DNA from: Alcanivorax profundi | GTDB taxonomy: Bacteria; Pseudomonadota; Gammaproteobacteria; Pseudomonadales; Alcanivoracaceae | Assembly (NCBI RefSeq): GCF_003597125.1 | Contig: NZ_QYYA01000001.1 | Location: forward strand, 62,001-126,000 | DNA length: 64,000 bases | Direction of reading: 5' to 3' | In this document: positions 43,894-53,332 of the stretch, one piece after another | Layout: each line of letters starts with the position of its first letter | Position numbering within the stretch: the first letter of the stretch is position 1 | Made by a program: the position numbers and the translations under genes | The notes under the pieces: generated by a model | What the model saw: the letters and a program-made list of their open reading frames with translations, nothing else | What the model was told of the DNA's origin: nothing | Database searches by the model: none

Positions 43894-45270
43894 TTACAGG
43901 CCGCCTTTGGTGAGCTTGGCCGGGTCAAGCAGGCGCTCCAGTTCCTCATGACTCAGGTCGGTGTTTTCTGCTGCCACTTCGACGATGGGGCGTCCTTCCT
44001 TGTAGGCCTGCTTGGCGATCTCAGCGGCTTTTAAATAGCCAATGAGGGGGTTGAGCGCAGTGACCAGAATCGGGTTGCGGGACAGGGCTTCGTTGAGCTT
44101 GTCCTCTCGCACGGTGAAGGTGGCGATGGCCTTGTCGGCCAGAAGGTGGCTGATGTTGGTCAGCAGCGCGATACTTTCCAGCAGGTTTTTCGCCACCAGC
44201 GGCAGCATGACATTCAATTCGAAGTTGCCGGATTGGCCTGCGACGGTGATGGTGCTGTCGTTGCCGATTACCTGGGCTGCCACCATGGTAGCGGCTTCTG
44301 GAATTACCGGGTTGACCTTGCCTGGCATGATGGAGGAGCCAGGCTGCAGCGCCTGTAGTTCAATTTCGCCCAGGCCAGCCAGTGGGCCGGAGTTCATCCA
44401 GCGGAGATCGTTGGCGATCTTCATGATGGAGACGGCGGTGGTTTTGAGCTGACCGGATACGGCCACGGCGATGTCCTGGGAGCCGATGTGGGTAAAGAAG
44501 TTCCTGGCGGGGGTAAAGGTGATCCCGATGTGTTCGCTGAGGCATTGGGCAAAAACGGCTGCAAAGTCCGGGTGGGCATTGATGCCTGTGCCTACGGCAG
44601 TGCCGCCCAGGGCCAGGCTCTGGATGCTCGGCTGCAGTTGTTTCAGATGCGTGATGTTGTGTTCGATTTGATCAGCCCAGGCATTGAGGCTCTGGCTCAT
44701 GCGTACGGGCATGGCGTCCATCAAATGGGTGCGGCCGGTTTTCACATATTGGTCCACCTGCTCTGCTTTCTTGCGGGTGGTCTCCATCAGGTGGGTCAGG
44801 GCGGGGAGTAGCTGCTGTTCCAGCTCGATGGCGGCGCTGATATGGATGGTCGAGGGGATGATGTCGTTGCTGCTTTGGCCAGCGTTAATGTGGTCGTTGG
44901 CGCCTACATGGTTGCCGTAAATGCGGGTTGCCAGGGTGGCGAGTACCTCGTTGGCGTTCATGTTGGAGCTGGTGCCTGATCCGGTTTGGTACACGTCAAC
45001 CGGGAAGTGTTGCATGAAATCACTGTCTATCAGGTCGTCTACTGCTTTGCGGATGGCATCGGCCATGTCTGATGGGATTTGTTCCAGTGCACCGTTGGCA
45101 GTGGCGGCGGCACGCTTGGCCAGTAGAAGGGCCCGAATGAAAGGCGCGGGCAGAGGTTGGCCACTGACCGGGAAGTTGTTCACGGCTCGTTGCGTTTGGG
45201 CGGCGTACAGCGCGTCTGCCGGGACGTGAAGTTCTCCCATGCTGTCTTTTTCAATACGAGTTTTGCTCAT
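43894..45270 (-). CDS. fumC: class II fumarase FumC
   Basis: A 458-residue enzyme of the fumarase/aspartase superfamily, with the signature loop GSSIMPGKVNP, TGSGTSSNMNANEVLA and the substrate-binding GRTHLMDAMPVR. It hydrates fumarate to malate without an Fe-S cluster, so it is the form bacteria use when iron is scarce. Its place between iron uptake operons fits that. I chose ATG 45270 (MSKTRIEKDSMGEL), eight codons into a longer frame. No Fur box was seen in 45271-45601. Confidence 0.94.
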   Translation of the reverse strand: MSKTRIEKDSMGELHVPADALYAAQTQRAVNNFPVSGQPLPAPFIRALLLAKRAAATANGALEQIPSDMADAIRKAVDDLIDSDFMQHFPVDVYQTGSGTSSNMNANEVLATLATRIYGNHVGANDHINAGQSSNDIIPSTIHISAAIELEQQLLPALTHLMETTRKKAEQVDQYVKTGRTHLMDAMPVRMSQSLNAWADQIEHNITHLKQLQPSIQSLALGGTAVGTGINAHPDFAAVFAQCLSEHIGITFTPARNFFTHIGSQDIAVAVSGQLKTTAVSIMKIANDLRWMNSGPLAGLGEIELQALQPGSSIMPGKVNPVIPEAATMVAAQVIGNDSTITVAGQSGNFELNVMLPLVAKNLLESIALLTNISHLLADKAIATFTVREDKLNEALSRNPILVTALNPLIGYLKAAEIAKQAYKEGRPIVEVAAENTDLSHEELERLLDPAKLTKGGL

Positions 45271-45601
45271 ACGGTGCGATTCCTCTGGTGGCATCAGTTA
45301 GGGCTGCGCCCGGCAAATGTGTTGGACAGCGACGACCGTGTTGGCGCAGGTTTGCGGTTAACCTGCGTGGTGTCATTGGCGATTTCCTGAAGTGAGCCCG
45401 ATGGAGTGACGATTTCGTCAAGATCCAGACAACGCTGATGGCGAAGGGAGGTGTCATCCATGAATGCGCCAAGCCGTAGTCAAGATTGTGCTTCCCAGCG
45501 GTTGCCGGTACAAGCGGCATAACACTGGACTTTGTCAGCGGCACACAACGCAGAAGGCAGCCCGGAGGCTGCCTTCGTTTCGACAACGGATTAACCTTGC
45601 A
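45271..45601. other. intergenic region between fumC and the receptor gene
   Basis: A hairpin AAGGCAGCC/GGCTGCCTT (45554-45575) lies 26 bp after the receptor stop on the minus strand but lacks a T tract. No gene or clear promoter was found in the rest, which must carry the fumC promoter. Confidence 0.4.
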
Positions 45602-47827
45602 TCAGAAGTTGTAGCGTACGTCCATGTTGATAGAGCGACCAGGTTCCAGCAGGGTTTCCACAGTAGGGAATTCCTGGCCGTAGCTGGCGCGTTCGGTGTA
45701 TTCCTCGTTATTCAGGTTGTCTACAGACAGGCGAAGTGACAGGGCATCAATCGGTGTGTAGTTCACGTACACATCTACGACCGTGTAGCTATCCTGCTTT
45801 TCACCCAGACCGCGGGATTCGAGGTCGTCGTTTTCCAGAGCAATTTCTGTAGTCAGTCCCAGTGCCCATTGGGTGTTGGGCCAGTTCAGCTCACCGCTGA
45901 TGGCAATCTGTTCACCCAAGGGGACGGTGAAGTAGTTGCCGTCATAGGAGGTGGCATACTCATCGTCCATTTTCGAATCGATGTCGGCATAGGTGATTGC
46001 CAGGCGTCCGCGCGGCGCGTTGTAGCCGAGAGTGGCATCAAAGCCGTCGATGTCGAAATCGGAGTACAGATCCGGGCCGCCACCCCAGGTGGGTACCCGG
46101 GCATCACGAATGCCGGTTTCGAACTGGTTGGCCGAGACAAAGAAGCCGTTCCAGTTGGCCTTGAAGCCGACGGTGTGGTTGTGGGCCTTCACCGGCATCA
46201 TATCGCCATAAACCCAGGCGCCGTTGAGGATAAAGTTTTCGGCAAGAGCGGTACCGCCCCAGACATCGGCATAGCCAGCATTGATAGCAAAGTGCTCGTT
46301 GAAGTGGAATTCGGCGAACACATTGGAGCTGGTACCTTCGTCGTCGTGTTTGGAGTCGTCGGTGCCGGTGAAGTCTTGCTGGTCATAGCGCAGGCCGTAA
46401 GAGAGGTCCAGGCGCTGGAACAGGTTCTGACGGAACTGCACAAAGGCACCGGTGTTTTCAGCGCTTTCTTCCAGATCCGGGGCGCCGTCAAACTGGAACA
46501 CCGCGCTGTCATCGTAGTAATCCAGGCCGGCGGTGATATCCACGAAACCGGTGTGGAAGGTGTTCTTGGCCGTAGCCGAGGTGCTTTCGGTAATGCCGGT
46601 ATAGACCACGGTGGTGCTGGGTGCGGCCAATGGGTTCTCGCTGGTTTTCAGCTCGGTTTCATTGTTGGCAACGGTGATTTCCGGATTCCATAAACCACTG
46701 CCGGTGAGACGGCTGTATCCCAGCACGGTGTTCTGGCGGGTCAGGTCATAGTTGCGCGAATCCGGCACGGGACGCCCTGCGGTGAGACCGGAAAAGTTGG
46801 CGCGATAGGGGCGTTCGGAATCGTCATTGACCTGCTCGTGGCTCAATTCGATGCGGCCCATGTCTTCGTTTTCGTAGGCCAATTTGGCCAGGCCGCTGAG
46901 CAAGCCGGGCTCGGTGTAGGGGACGTTGTCGCCGTTGGCATCTTCGTAGTGGTTGCCTTCTACCTGCTTCACATAGCCGAGCGCTTCAAAGCCATTGCTG
47001 CGGCCGAACAGGGAGCCGGCAGTGGTTACTGCATCGCCGTTAGAGGCGTAGCGACCATGCAGAAATCCTCCCAGATTATCGCCGGGAGCAAGCATGTCAG
47101 CGACGTCGACGGTTTCATACTTCAGCGCGCCGCCCAGTGCGCCGGGACCATCGTCGGCAGCGGCGACACCGGCAGAGGCGCTGACAGATTTCAGTAGCGA
47201 CGGATCAATCAAGGTGGTGGCGTTGTGGTGAAAGATTTTGTTGTTCTGGCGTGCGCCATCCACGGTCACCAGCAGGGCGGTTTCTTCCACGCCACGTACG
47301 TAGACTTTTTCGTTAATGGGGATGGAGCCACCCACAGATACAGACGCTTCGTTACGGAACAGGTCCTTGGTGTCCTGGGGCTGCAGCCGGGTGATGTCGG
47401 CATAATCGTAATCGACGATGTCTTGCGGGCTTTGCTGGGTCACGGTCACATTAACCGGGTCCAGGACATTGGCGGCGTTGTCGTCTGCACCACGCAGGGC
47501 AAAGGAACCATCGCTCTGGCGGCTGGCGGTCATACCGGTGCCGGAGAGCAGACGGGTAAGGGCTTCTTCTGGCGTATAGCTGCCTTGCAAGCCGGGGCTT
47601 TGTTTGCCCGCGGCGAGTTGCATGTCGCCAGCGATCAGTACGCCGGAGGCGCTGGAGAACTGGGTGAGGACGGTGTTCAGCGGACCGGCCGGAATATTGT
47701 ATTGCTGCGCGCCGGCAAATTCTTCGGCATGGGCGGCCAGCGGCAAAGCCAGCGGCACACTCAGGCCCATGGCCAGGCTCAATGTCAGGGCGCGCATGGC
47801 GGCAGGGGTACGTTGAAAGCGTTTCAC
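45602..47827 (-). CDS. TonB-dependent receptor with signalling domain, HasR-like
   Basis: A 741-residue outer membrane receptor. After the signal peptide (cut near AHA) comes an STN signalling domain of about 75 residues (YNIPAGPLNTVLTQFSSASG), then the plug (KVYVRGVEETALLVTVDGARQ) and a 22-strand barrel ending MDVRYNF. The plug is closest to haem/haemoglobin-type receptors, so a HasR-like haem role is possible but unproven. The start is a GTG at 47827, with AAGAGGAGA upstream. The STN domain should contact the FecR protein encoded 220 bp upstream. Confidence 0.8.
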   Translation of the reverse strand: MKRFQRTPAAMRALTLSLAMGLSVPLALPLAAHAEEFAGAQQYNIPAGPLNTVLTQFSSASGVLIAGDMQLAAGKQSPGLQGSYTPEEALTRLLSGTGMTASRQSDGSFALRGADDNAANVLDPVNVTVTQQSPQDIVDYDYADITRLQPQDTKDLFRNEASVSVGGSIPINEKVYVRGVEETALLVTVDGARQNNKIFHHNATTLIDPSLLKSVSASAGVAAADDGPGALGGALKYETVDVADMLAPGDNLGGFLHGRYASNGDAVTTAGSLFGRSNGFEALGYVKQVEGNHYEDANGDNVPYTEPGLLSGLAKLAYENEDMGRIELSHEQVNDDSERPYRANFSGLTAGRPVPDSRNYDLTRQNTVLGYSRLTGSGLWNPEITVANNETELKTSENPLAAPSTTVVYTGITESTSATAKNTFHTGFVDITAGLDYYDDSAVFQFDGAPDLEESAENTGAFVQFRQNLFQRLDLSYGLRYDQQDFTGTDDSKHDDEGTSSNVFAEFHFNEHFAINAGYADVWGGTALAENFILNGAWVYGDMMPVKAHNHTVGFKANWNGFFVSANQFETGIRDARVPTWGGGPDLYSDFDIDGFDATLGYNAPRGRLAITYADIDSKMDDEYATSYDGNYFTVPLGEQIAISGELNWPNTQWALGLTTEIALENDDLESRGLGEKQDSYTVVDVYVNYTPIDALSLRLSVDNLNNEEYTERASYGQEFPTVETLLEPGRSINMDVRYNF

Positions 47828-47910
47828 GGTATCTCCTCTTGTCAGTATGGGATGTCCCCGGCGCATCCTTGTGACGGGGTTTAACTGACATATCGAACAA
47901 GGCGGCTGAA

Positions 47911-47930
47911 AGCGGAAAATTTTTTTCAGG
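47911..47930 (-). promoter_or_regulatory. candidate ECF-sigma promoter element for the HasR-like receptor
   Basis: CCTGAAAAAAATTTTCCGCT on the minus strand, about 85-100 bp before the receptor start. A matching CCTGAAAAAAAAACCTG precedes the second receptor at the same distance. A-rich -35 boxes are used by FecI-type sigma factors; the -10 was not identified. Confidence 0.4.
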
Positions 47931-48047
47931 TTTTTTGTGCCGTTGAGCGAGTGGCCGATGGTTGCGGCAGGGTGGCAATCGGCGAATGCCGATCCTATCC
48001 GTCATCCTGACCACGCTGGCAGAGGTGGGCTCGCGCCCATATCCGCC

Positions 48048-49031
48048 CTAGGGTGTTGCGGGTGCGGGTTCGATGCGGGTCCACCACGGCAGGGGCTGGT
48101 CGATGCGGATCGGTAGTGCCTTCTCCAGCATGCCCAGTGCCTGCTCCGGATTGTCCAGCGGGAAGCCGCCAAACACACGCAGATCGGCCACCCGGGGTGA
48201 CAGCTGGATATGGCCGTGTTGGTAACGCCCCAATGTATCAATCAGGTCTGCCAGACGGATGTCTTCGGCGATGATCCTTTTCTTGTGCCAGGCTTGCTGG
48301 CTCAGGCGTGCAGGTTCCGGTGGGGCGATGTGGCCCTGGCGGAAGCGGGTCTGTTCAAACCGCTTCACGACAGTGCGCTGCTGGTGCCGGGTGGTGATTT
48401 CCACGGCGCCTTCGTACACCGACAGGAAGGTTTCATGGTCGCCCCGGCGAACAGAAAAACGGGTACCCAGCGGGCGCAGTTCCCCCTGCGGGGTGTAGAC
48501 CACCAGCGGGCGGGTGTCTGCTCCTGTCTGGATCAGTATCTCACCCCGAATCAACTGGATCTGACGCAGCGGGCCTTCCATGAAAGTGTCCACGGCGGAG
48601 TCGGTGTTGAGCCAAAGCTGAGTGCCGTCAGCCAGCGTCCACTGCTGAATGTCGCCCGTACCGGTGCGGTACTGCGCCTGCCAGGCTGCGGCGATTTGTG
48701 GCAGCGATGTCTGTTGCCAGCCGAACCAGCCCAGCCCCAGCGTGCCGAGTGCTGCGCCCATGCCCTTGATCATGGTGCGCCGTTGCAGCCGGTTGGTTCT
48801 GGCCTGTTGCAGGGTGGCTTCGGTGTGATCGGGGTGGTTGCCGGTGGCGGCACTGAATTGCTGTTCGATCCGCTCTACCAGCTGCCAGCCCAAAACGTGG
48901 TCCGGGTGTTGTTTCAGCCAGGTCAGCCAGCGCTGGTTATCCTTGGGGCTGGCATCGCCGGAACGCAGCAGGGCGAACCAGTCGGCGGCATCGCTGAGTA
49001 CCTGATGGTCAATGTGGGCGTGGTCTGTCAT
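48048..49031 (-). CDS. FecR-family anti-sigma / sigma regulator
   Basis: A 327-residue single-pass protein. The N-terminal DUF4880 anti-sigma domain is ADWFALLRSGDASPKDNQRW, a membrane segment lies near 98-115 (GMGAALGTLGLGWFGW), and the periplasmic FecR domain follows (TGDIQQWTLADGTQLWLNTD, then RPLGTRFSVR). It relays receptor occupancy to the sigma factor. Its ATG shares one base with the sigma stop (TGATG). Confidence 0.9.
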   Translation of the reverse strand: MTDHAHIDHQVLSDAADWFALLRSGDASPKDNQRWLTWLKQHPDHVLGWQLVERIEQQFSAATGNHPDHTEATLQQARTNRLQRRTMIKGMGAALGTLGLGWFGWQQTSLPQIAAAWQAQYRTGTGDIQQWTLADGTQLWLNTDSAVDTFMEGPLRQIQLIRGEILIQTGADTRPLVVYTPQGELRPLGTRFSVRRGDHETFLSVYEGAVEITTRHQQRTVVKRFEQTRFRQGHIAPPEPARLSQQAWHKKRIIAEDIRLADLIDTLGRYQHGHIQLSPRVADLRVFGGFPLDNPEQALGMLEKALPIRIDQPLPWWTRIEPAPATP

Positions 49032-49603
49032 CACGAGATACGTTTCTCAGCATTGCCAATCGTTTCTGCGGGAGAGTCGCCAAGGATGTGTCCTTCCAGT
49101 CGCGCCTGCAGGCGCAGGCAGGCAAGCATGGCTTTGGAAAGATAGTTGCGCACGGTGCGTTCTGAAACATTCAGCCGTTGGGCGATTTCACGGCCGGTAA
49201 GGCCATGCACCATGGATTGAAGGAAGGCGTCGGCCACGGGCTCGGGCAGGCGTCGCAGCATGGCATCCACTTCGATCAGGGCTTCCATGGCGGCGGTCTG
49301 TTGCTCGGCGGAGGGGGCTTCCTGCTCGGGATGGCTGGCCAGCGTATCCAGCCAGGCCTGCTCGATTTCGCGGCGTCGCCACAAGTCCACACACAGTCCC
49401 CGTGCCATCCGGCTCAAGTAGGCGCGGGCGGTGTACTGATTCAGGTACCGGGGTTTGGTGAGTAGACGAATAAAGGCGTCGTGCGCGAGGTCGGCGGCAT
49501 CATCGGTATTGCCCAGCCGGCGCCGCAACACCTGGTGCAGCCAGCCGTGGTATTCGCTGTATAACGTTTCTACGGACAGGGAGTCCTGTATCGCCCCGGA
49601 CAT
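49031..49603 (-). CDS. FecI-family ECF sigma factor (first cassette)
   Basis: A 190-residue ECF sigma: region 2 around DAADLAHDAFIRLLTKPRYL and region 4 with GLTGREIAQRLNVSERTVRN. It should transcribe the adjacent receptor gene when the ligand is bound. MSGAIQDSLSVETLYSEYHG aligns closely with the sigma of the second cassette. ATG 49603 was chosen by that alignment. A Fur box lies 48 bp upstream. Confidence 0.9.
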   Translation of the reverse strand: MSGAIQDSLSVETLYSEYHGWLHQVLRRRLGNTDDAADLAHDAFIRLLTKPRYLNQYTARAYLSRMARGLCVDLWRRREIEQAWLDTLASHPEQEAPSAEQQTAAMEALIEVDAMLRRLPEPVADAFLQSMVHGLTGREIAQRLNVSERTVRNYLSKAMLACLRLQARLEGHILGDSPAETIGNAEKRIS

Positions 49604-49650
49604 GATCACGCCCCCAGAGTCTGTGACCAAATAATGAACGGGCAGTCTAA

Positions 49651-49671
49651 ATGGGAATGGGTATCATTACA
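49651..49671. promoter_or_regulatory. Fur box before the first sigma gene
   Basis: ATGGGAATGGGTATCATTACA; reverse complement contains AATGATACCCATTCCCAT, close to the Fur consensus of alternating NATNAT units. The same 21 bp recur at 53907-53927 before the second sigma gene. Confidence 0.75.
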
Positions 49672-49765
49672 ATGGTCAATCGGGAGGCCATGATGGCACT
49701 GTTTGAGCGGCGTGTTGCCGCTTGCCTGCCAGGCTCGCTGAGGGAGCCCGGCAGGCGGCAGTGGA

Positions 49766-52243
49766 TTACCAGCGATAATTGACGGTACCGAGCACACTTC
49801 GGGTTTCCCCGTAATAGCACTCACTGTCGTTGCAGTTAGACACGTATTCCTTGTCGGTCAGGTTGCGTGCATTAACGGCAAATTCCCACTGTCCAACCTC
49901 ATAGCCGATCAGTGCATCAAACAAGGTGTAGTCGGGTATTTTGGCGGGTGATTCTTCATTGGCGCCAAGGGTCGAGCCGGTATAACGCGCTCCCGCTCCC
50001 AGTTTCATGCCAAATCGGAAGGTGTAGTCAGTCCACAGTGAAAATTGATGCTCCGCGTAGTTGAACGATCGCTTGCCAATCTCTGCCGGGTTGGCGCTAT
50101 CGGTGGCATCGGCTTCCGGTGTCCAGCTGTAAGCGGCTTTGAGATCCATTCGGGTAAGGATTTCCAGGGTGGCTTCCAGTTCGATACCCCGGACAGTGAC
50201 CTCGCCGGTATTGCGGGGGGCAAAGCTGGTGTCGTAAGTCACATAGTTCTGCCGCGCGAGATCGAAAGCCGCGATGCTGTAAGTGTTCCGGGTGCCTGGC
50301 GGCTGGTAGCGCATGCCGACTTCGTACTGTCGCCCTGTTTCCGGGTCGAAGGGGTTGCCGGTGGCCGGGTCCAGGGTGGCGGTCGGAGAAAAGGATTCGG
50401 AGTAACTGAGGTAGGGCGCCAGGCCGTTGTCTGCCAGGTAGACCAGTCCTGCTCGTCCACTGAAATGATCGTCTGATTGTTTTTCGCTTGCGCTGGCGAG
50501 TCGGTCATCGTTCTCAATGACGGCATGATCGAACCGCCCGCCCAGTGCGATCACCCAGCGGTCATCGAACTTGATTTGGTCTTGCAGATATACACCGGTT
50601 TGCTTGAGCACGGTGTTTGCATCGATGAAAGGTGCTGGTGTCAGTGTCACGTCGGCCCCATAGACCGGGTCGTATACGTCGATCGGTGCCACGGTTCCGC
50701 CCCAATACGCGACGGTGTCAAAATCGGAACGCTGATAATCAAGGCCAACTAGCAAGGTATGCTTCCAGCGTCCGGTAAGCCAGTTAGCTTCGAGCTGGTT
50801 GTCCAGCGTTAGCTGCTCGGCGGATTCGTTGCTGCCGAAGGGGGTGCGCGCCACCAGTCGGAAATTCTCCGCTGCACTGGGGTTGCCCGCGTTGACGGTG
50901 ACGAATCGCGGGCTGTAGAAGGAACGATAACGGGTATCGAATTCACCGTAGCGGGCGTTCTGGCGAACGGTCCACGTGTCGTTGATGTGGTGCTCAAACA
51001 GGTATCCGACCATCCATTGTTCCTGGTTGTATCGACTGAAGTCGGGCTCACCCCAGAACGTTGAGGCGGAAATCTCGCCATTTGGGTTGGGTAGCAAGGT
51101 GCCCTGTACCGGGAAGTTGCTCCAGTTCGAGGCAACCTTCATATCCAGATATTCAGCCAACAGGGTCAGCTGTGTGTCGTTGGATGGGCGCCAGGTCAGT
51201 GCAGGGCCAATATAGGTACGGTCGTTGGGTAGGCCGTCCCCGACGGATAGCTCGGCATCTCTTTGCAAGGCCGTCAGGCGGTAGAGCCATTTCCCTTCGC
51301 TGTCTGCCGGTCCTGAGACATCTGCCGCAATTTGTTTGCGGTCATCGCTGCCAATCTGTGCGCTGATTTCCCCTCTGGCGGTGCGGGTTGGTCGTTTGCT
51401 TACCACATTGATCAGTCCGCCTGCGGAGTTTTGGCCATACAGTACGGAAGACGGGCCGCGCAGATATTCAATACGCTCAATGCCATAGTTTTCAGTTTGC
51501 CAGACGGCCCAGTTGCCGGTGTTACGTAACTGCAGGCCGTCCTGATAGAAGCCCGGGGAATAAGCGTCAAACCCGCGCAGGTATACCCAGTCATACTGTG
51601 AGTCGTTACCCCACGGGGTCGTGCTGACTCCCGGGGTATAGCTCAGTGCATCTTTGAGGGTGGTGGCGCCTGTCACTCTTACTTGATCGGCGGTGACGAC
51701 GGAGATGGATTGTGGAATTTCAATGATGGGGGTGTCTGTCTTCGAGGCCGTTGCGCTGCGGGTGGCGGTAAAGCCTTCGACGGGACCATAGGCGGATTCG
51801 GCAACCGCGTCATCACTGACCACGACCGGTGCCAGTGTGACGGCATCTTTTGTTGCGCTCGTCAGGGTGACGGTGTTTTCACCATTAAAGTGAAACTGGA
51901 TTCCCGAACCGGATAGCAGCTGCTGCAGACCTTCGCTGACGGTGTAGTCGCCTTTCAGCCCTTCGCTGGTTTTGTTGCGAGTCAGCTCGCCGGAACCGGT
52001 CAGGTAGAGGTTTGTTTGTTGCGCAAAACGGTTCAGGGCGCTGGACAGCGTACCGGCAGGAATATCAAAGCGGGTACGTTGCTGGCTCTCGCTGGCGGTT
52101 TGGGCATGGGCGGCCTGCGTTGACAGCATCGTTGCCGTCAACGTGGCGGCGACCATCCCGGTGACTACAAGTTGAGTGGTGAGTAACAAGCTGATGCTGC
52201 GGCGTGCACGGTGCGCAACATTCGGTAAATGACCAAGTGGCAT
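49766..52243 (-). CDS. TonB-dependent siderophore receptor with signalling domain
   Basis: An 825-residue receptor: long signal peptide (cut near AHA), STN domain (FDIPAGTLSSALNRFAQQTN), plug (TPIIEIPQSISVVTADQVRV, then YVRGFDAYSPGFYQDGLQLR) and barrel ending GTVNYRW, the usual terminal Trp of ferri-siderophore receptors (FhuE/FpvA/PupB group). The plug sequence IPQSISV is typical of hydroxamate or mixed siderophore receptors. CAGGGAG precedes ATG 52243. It pairs with the FecR and sigma genes upstream. The particular siderophore cannot be told. Confidence 0.9.
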   Translation of the reverse strand: MPLGHLPNVAHRARRSISLLLTTQLVVTGMVAATLTATMLSTQAAHAQTASESQQRTRFDIPAGTLSSALNRFAQQTNLYLTGSGELTRNKTSEGLKGDYTVSEGLQQLLSGSGIQFHFNGENTVTLTSATKDAVTLAPVVVSDDAVAESAYGPVEGFTATRSATASKTDTPIIEIPQSISVVTADQVRVTGATTLKDALSYTPGVSTTPWGNDSQYDWVYLRGFDAYSPGFYQDGLQLRNTGNWAVWQTENYGIERIEYLRGPSSVLYGQNSAGGLINVVSKRPTRTARGEISAQIGSDDRKQIAADVSGPADSEGKWLYRLTALQRDAELSVGDGLPNDRTYIGPALTWRPSNDTQLTLLAEYLDMKVASNWSNFPVQGTLLPNPNGEISASTFWGEPDFSRYNQEQWMVGYLFEHHINDTWTVRQNARYGEFDTRYRSFYSPRFVTVNAGNPSAAENFRLVARTPFGSNESAEQLTLDNQLEANWLTGRWKHTLLVGLDYQRSDFDTVAYWGGTVAPIDVYDPVYGADVTLTPAPFIDANTVLKQTGVYLQDQIKFDDRWVIALGGRFDHAVIENDDRLASASEKQSDDHFSGRAGLVYLADNGLAPYLSYSESFSPTATLDPATGNPFDPETGRQYEVGMRYQPPGTRNTYSIAAFDLARQNYVTYDTSFAPRNTGEVTVRGIELEATLEILTRMDLKAAYSWTPEADATDSANPAEIGKRSFNYAEHQFSLWTDYTFRFGMKLGAGARYTGSTLGANEESPAKIPDYTLFDALIGYEVGQWEFAVNARNLTDKEYVSNCNDSECYYGETRSVLGTVNYRW

Positions 52244-52320
52244 TCTCAAGACTCCCTGAGGGGTTAATATTTCTCGCTCTTCCCTCTACACGGACGAGAA
52301 ACAAAAAGGGGAAGCCTCAA

Positions 52321-52340
52321 CAGGTTTTTTTTTCAGGAAT
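52321..52340 (-). promoter_or_regulatory. candidate ECF-sigma promoter element for the siderophore receptor
   Basis: On the minus strand ATTCCTGAAAAAAAAACCTG, about 80-95 bp before the receptor start and 9 bp after the fecR stop. It shares CCTGAAAAAAA with the element before the other receptor. Confidence 0.4.
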
Positions 52341-52348
52341 AGATAGAT

Positions 52349-53332
52349 TCACGGCTTGGGCTGTAATGTCACCCACCAAGGCAAATGCCGGGTTACCTGA
52401 ATGGGGAGTGCGCTTTCCAGCATGGCGAGCGCATGGTCCGGCTTGTCGATGGGGTAGGTGCCTATCACATTCAGATTGGCGATCGTGGGGTCCACGGCCA
52501 GGTATCCGTGGCGATAACGACCGAGTTCTGTCACCAGGGTCTGTAGCGGAATCGCGTCAGCGATGATCAGGCCATGTTGCCAGGCCACCTGCGCAGTGTT
52601 TGCCTTGCCGGGAGGATCGATGTGGTGTCGGGTAAAGGTGGTTTTTTCCCCCGCTTTCAGGACAAGCCCGGGGCCGCCCGCTGTTCTGATTTCCACAGCC
52701 CCCTGGTAGACGGCTATCTGTGTCTGCCCATCGCCTTGATACACACTGAAGCGCGTGCCAAGCGCACGCAAGCGTCCTTCCTGAGTGGTGACCACAAAGG
52801 GTCGGTTGTGCGAGTCTGTACCGGTTTCAATCAAAATCTCGCCACGCTGCAATTGGATATTGCGCAGCTGATCATTGTAGATAACATCCACGGCGCTGGC
52901 GGTATTCAGCCACAGCTGTCCCCCATCAAGCAGACTAATCTGGCGCTGCTCTCCTGTGGCCGTGGAGTAATCGGCCCCCAGGCTGAGGGCAAGTTGGCGA
53001 GTCGCTTCTGGTATAGGGGTGTATCGCCAGGTGAACCAGGCGCCAACGCCAGCCAGGCCACTGCCCAACACTTTGCGTCGGCTGATCCGGCGGTTGCGCG
53101 TCTGCTCAAGGATGCGGTTGGCTCCTTCGCCGCCGGCTTGTTGTTTGGCCTGGAAAAATCGGTGGCCGACTTGCTCAACATATAACCAGGCTTGCTGATG
53201 CTGTGGGTCCTGATCGAACCAGGTCTGCCACTCTCGCTGTTCTTCCGGGGTTACGTTGTGATCCGCTAGCTGGGCAAACCATTCGGCCGCCTGCTGCAGG
53301 ACGGGGTAGGGGGGAAGGTCGCGACTTGGCAT
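52349..53332 (-). CDS. FecR-family regulator (second cassette)
   Basis: A 327-residue FecR protein of the same length and layout as that of the first cassette: AAEWFAQLADHNVTPEEQRE (DUF4880), a membrane stretch near 88-105 (VLGSGLAGVGAWFTW), and periplasmic TATGEQRQISLLDGGQLWLN and RALGTRFSVYQGD. It starts directly after the sigma stop without a gap. It probably controls the sigma in response to the siderophore receptor downstream. Confidence 0.9.
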   Translation of the reverse strand: MPSRDLPPYPVLQQAAEWFAQLADHNVTPEEQREWQTWFDQDPQHQQAWLYVEQVGHRFFQAKQQAGGEGANRILEQTRNRRISRRKVLGSGLAGVGAWFTWRYTPIPEATRQLALSLGADYSTATGEQRQISLLDGGQLWLNTASAVDVIYNDQLRNIQLQRGEILIETGTDSHNRPFVVTTQEGRLRALGTRFSVYQGDGQTQIAVYQGAVEIRTAGGPGLVLKAGEKTTFTRHHIDPPGKANTAQVAWQHGLIIADAIPLQTLVTELGRYRHGYLAVDPTIANLNVIGTYPIDKPDHALAMLESALPIQVTRHLPWWVTLQPKP

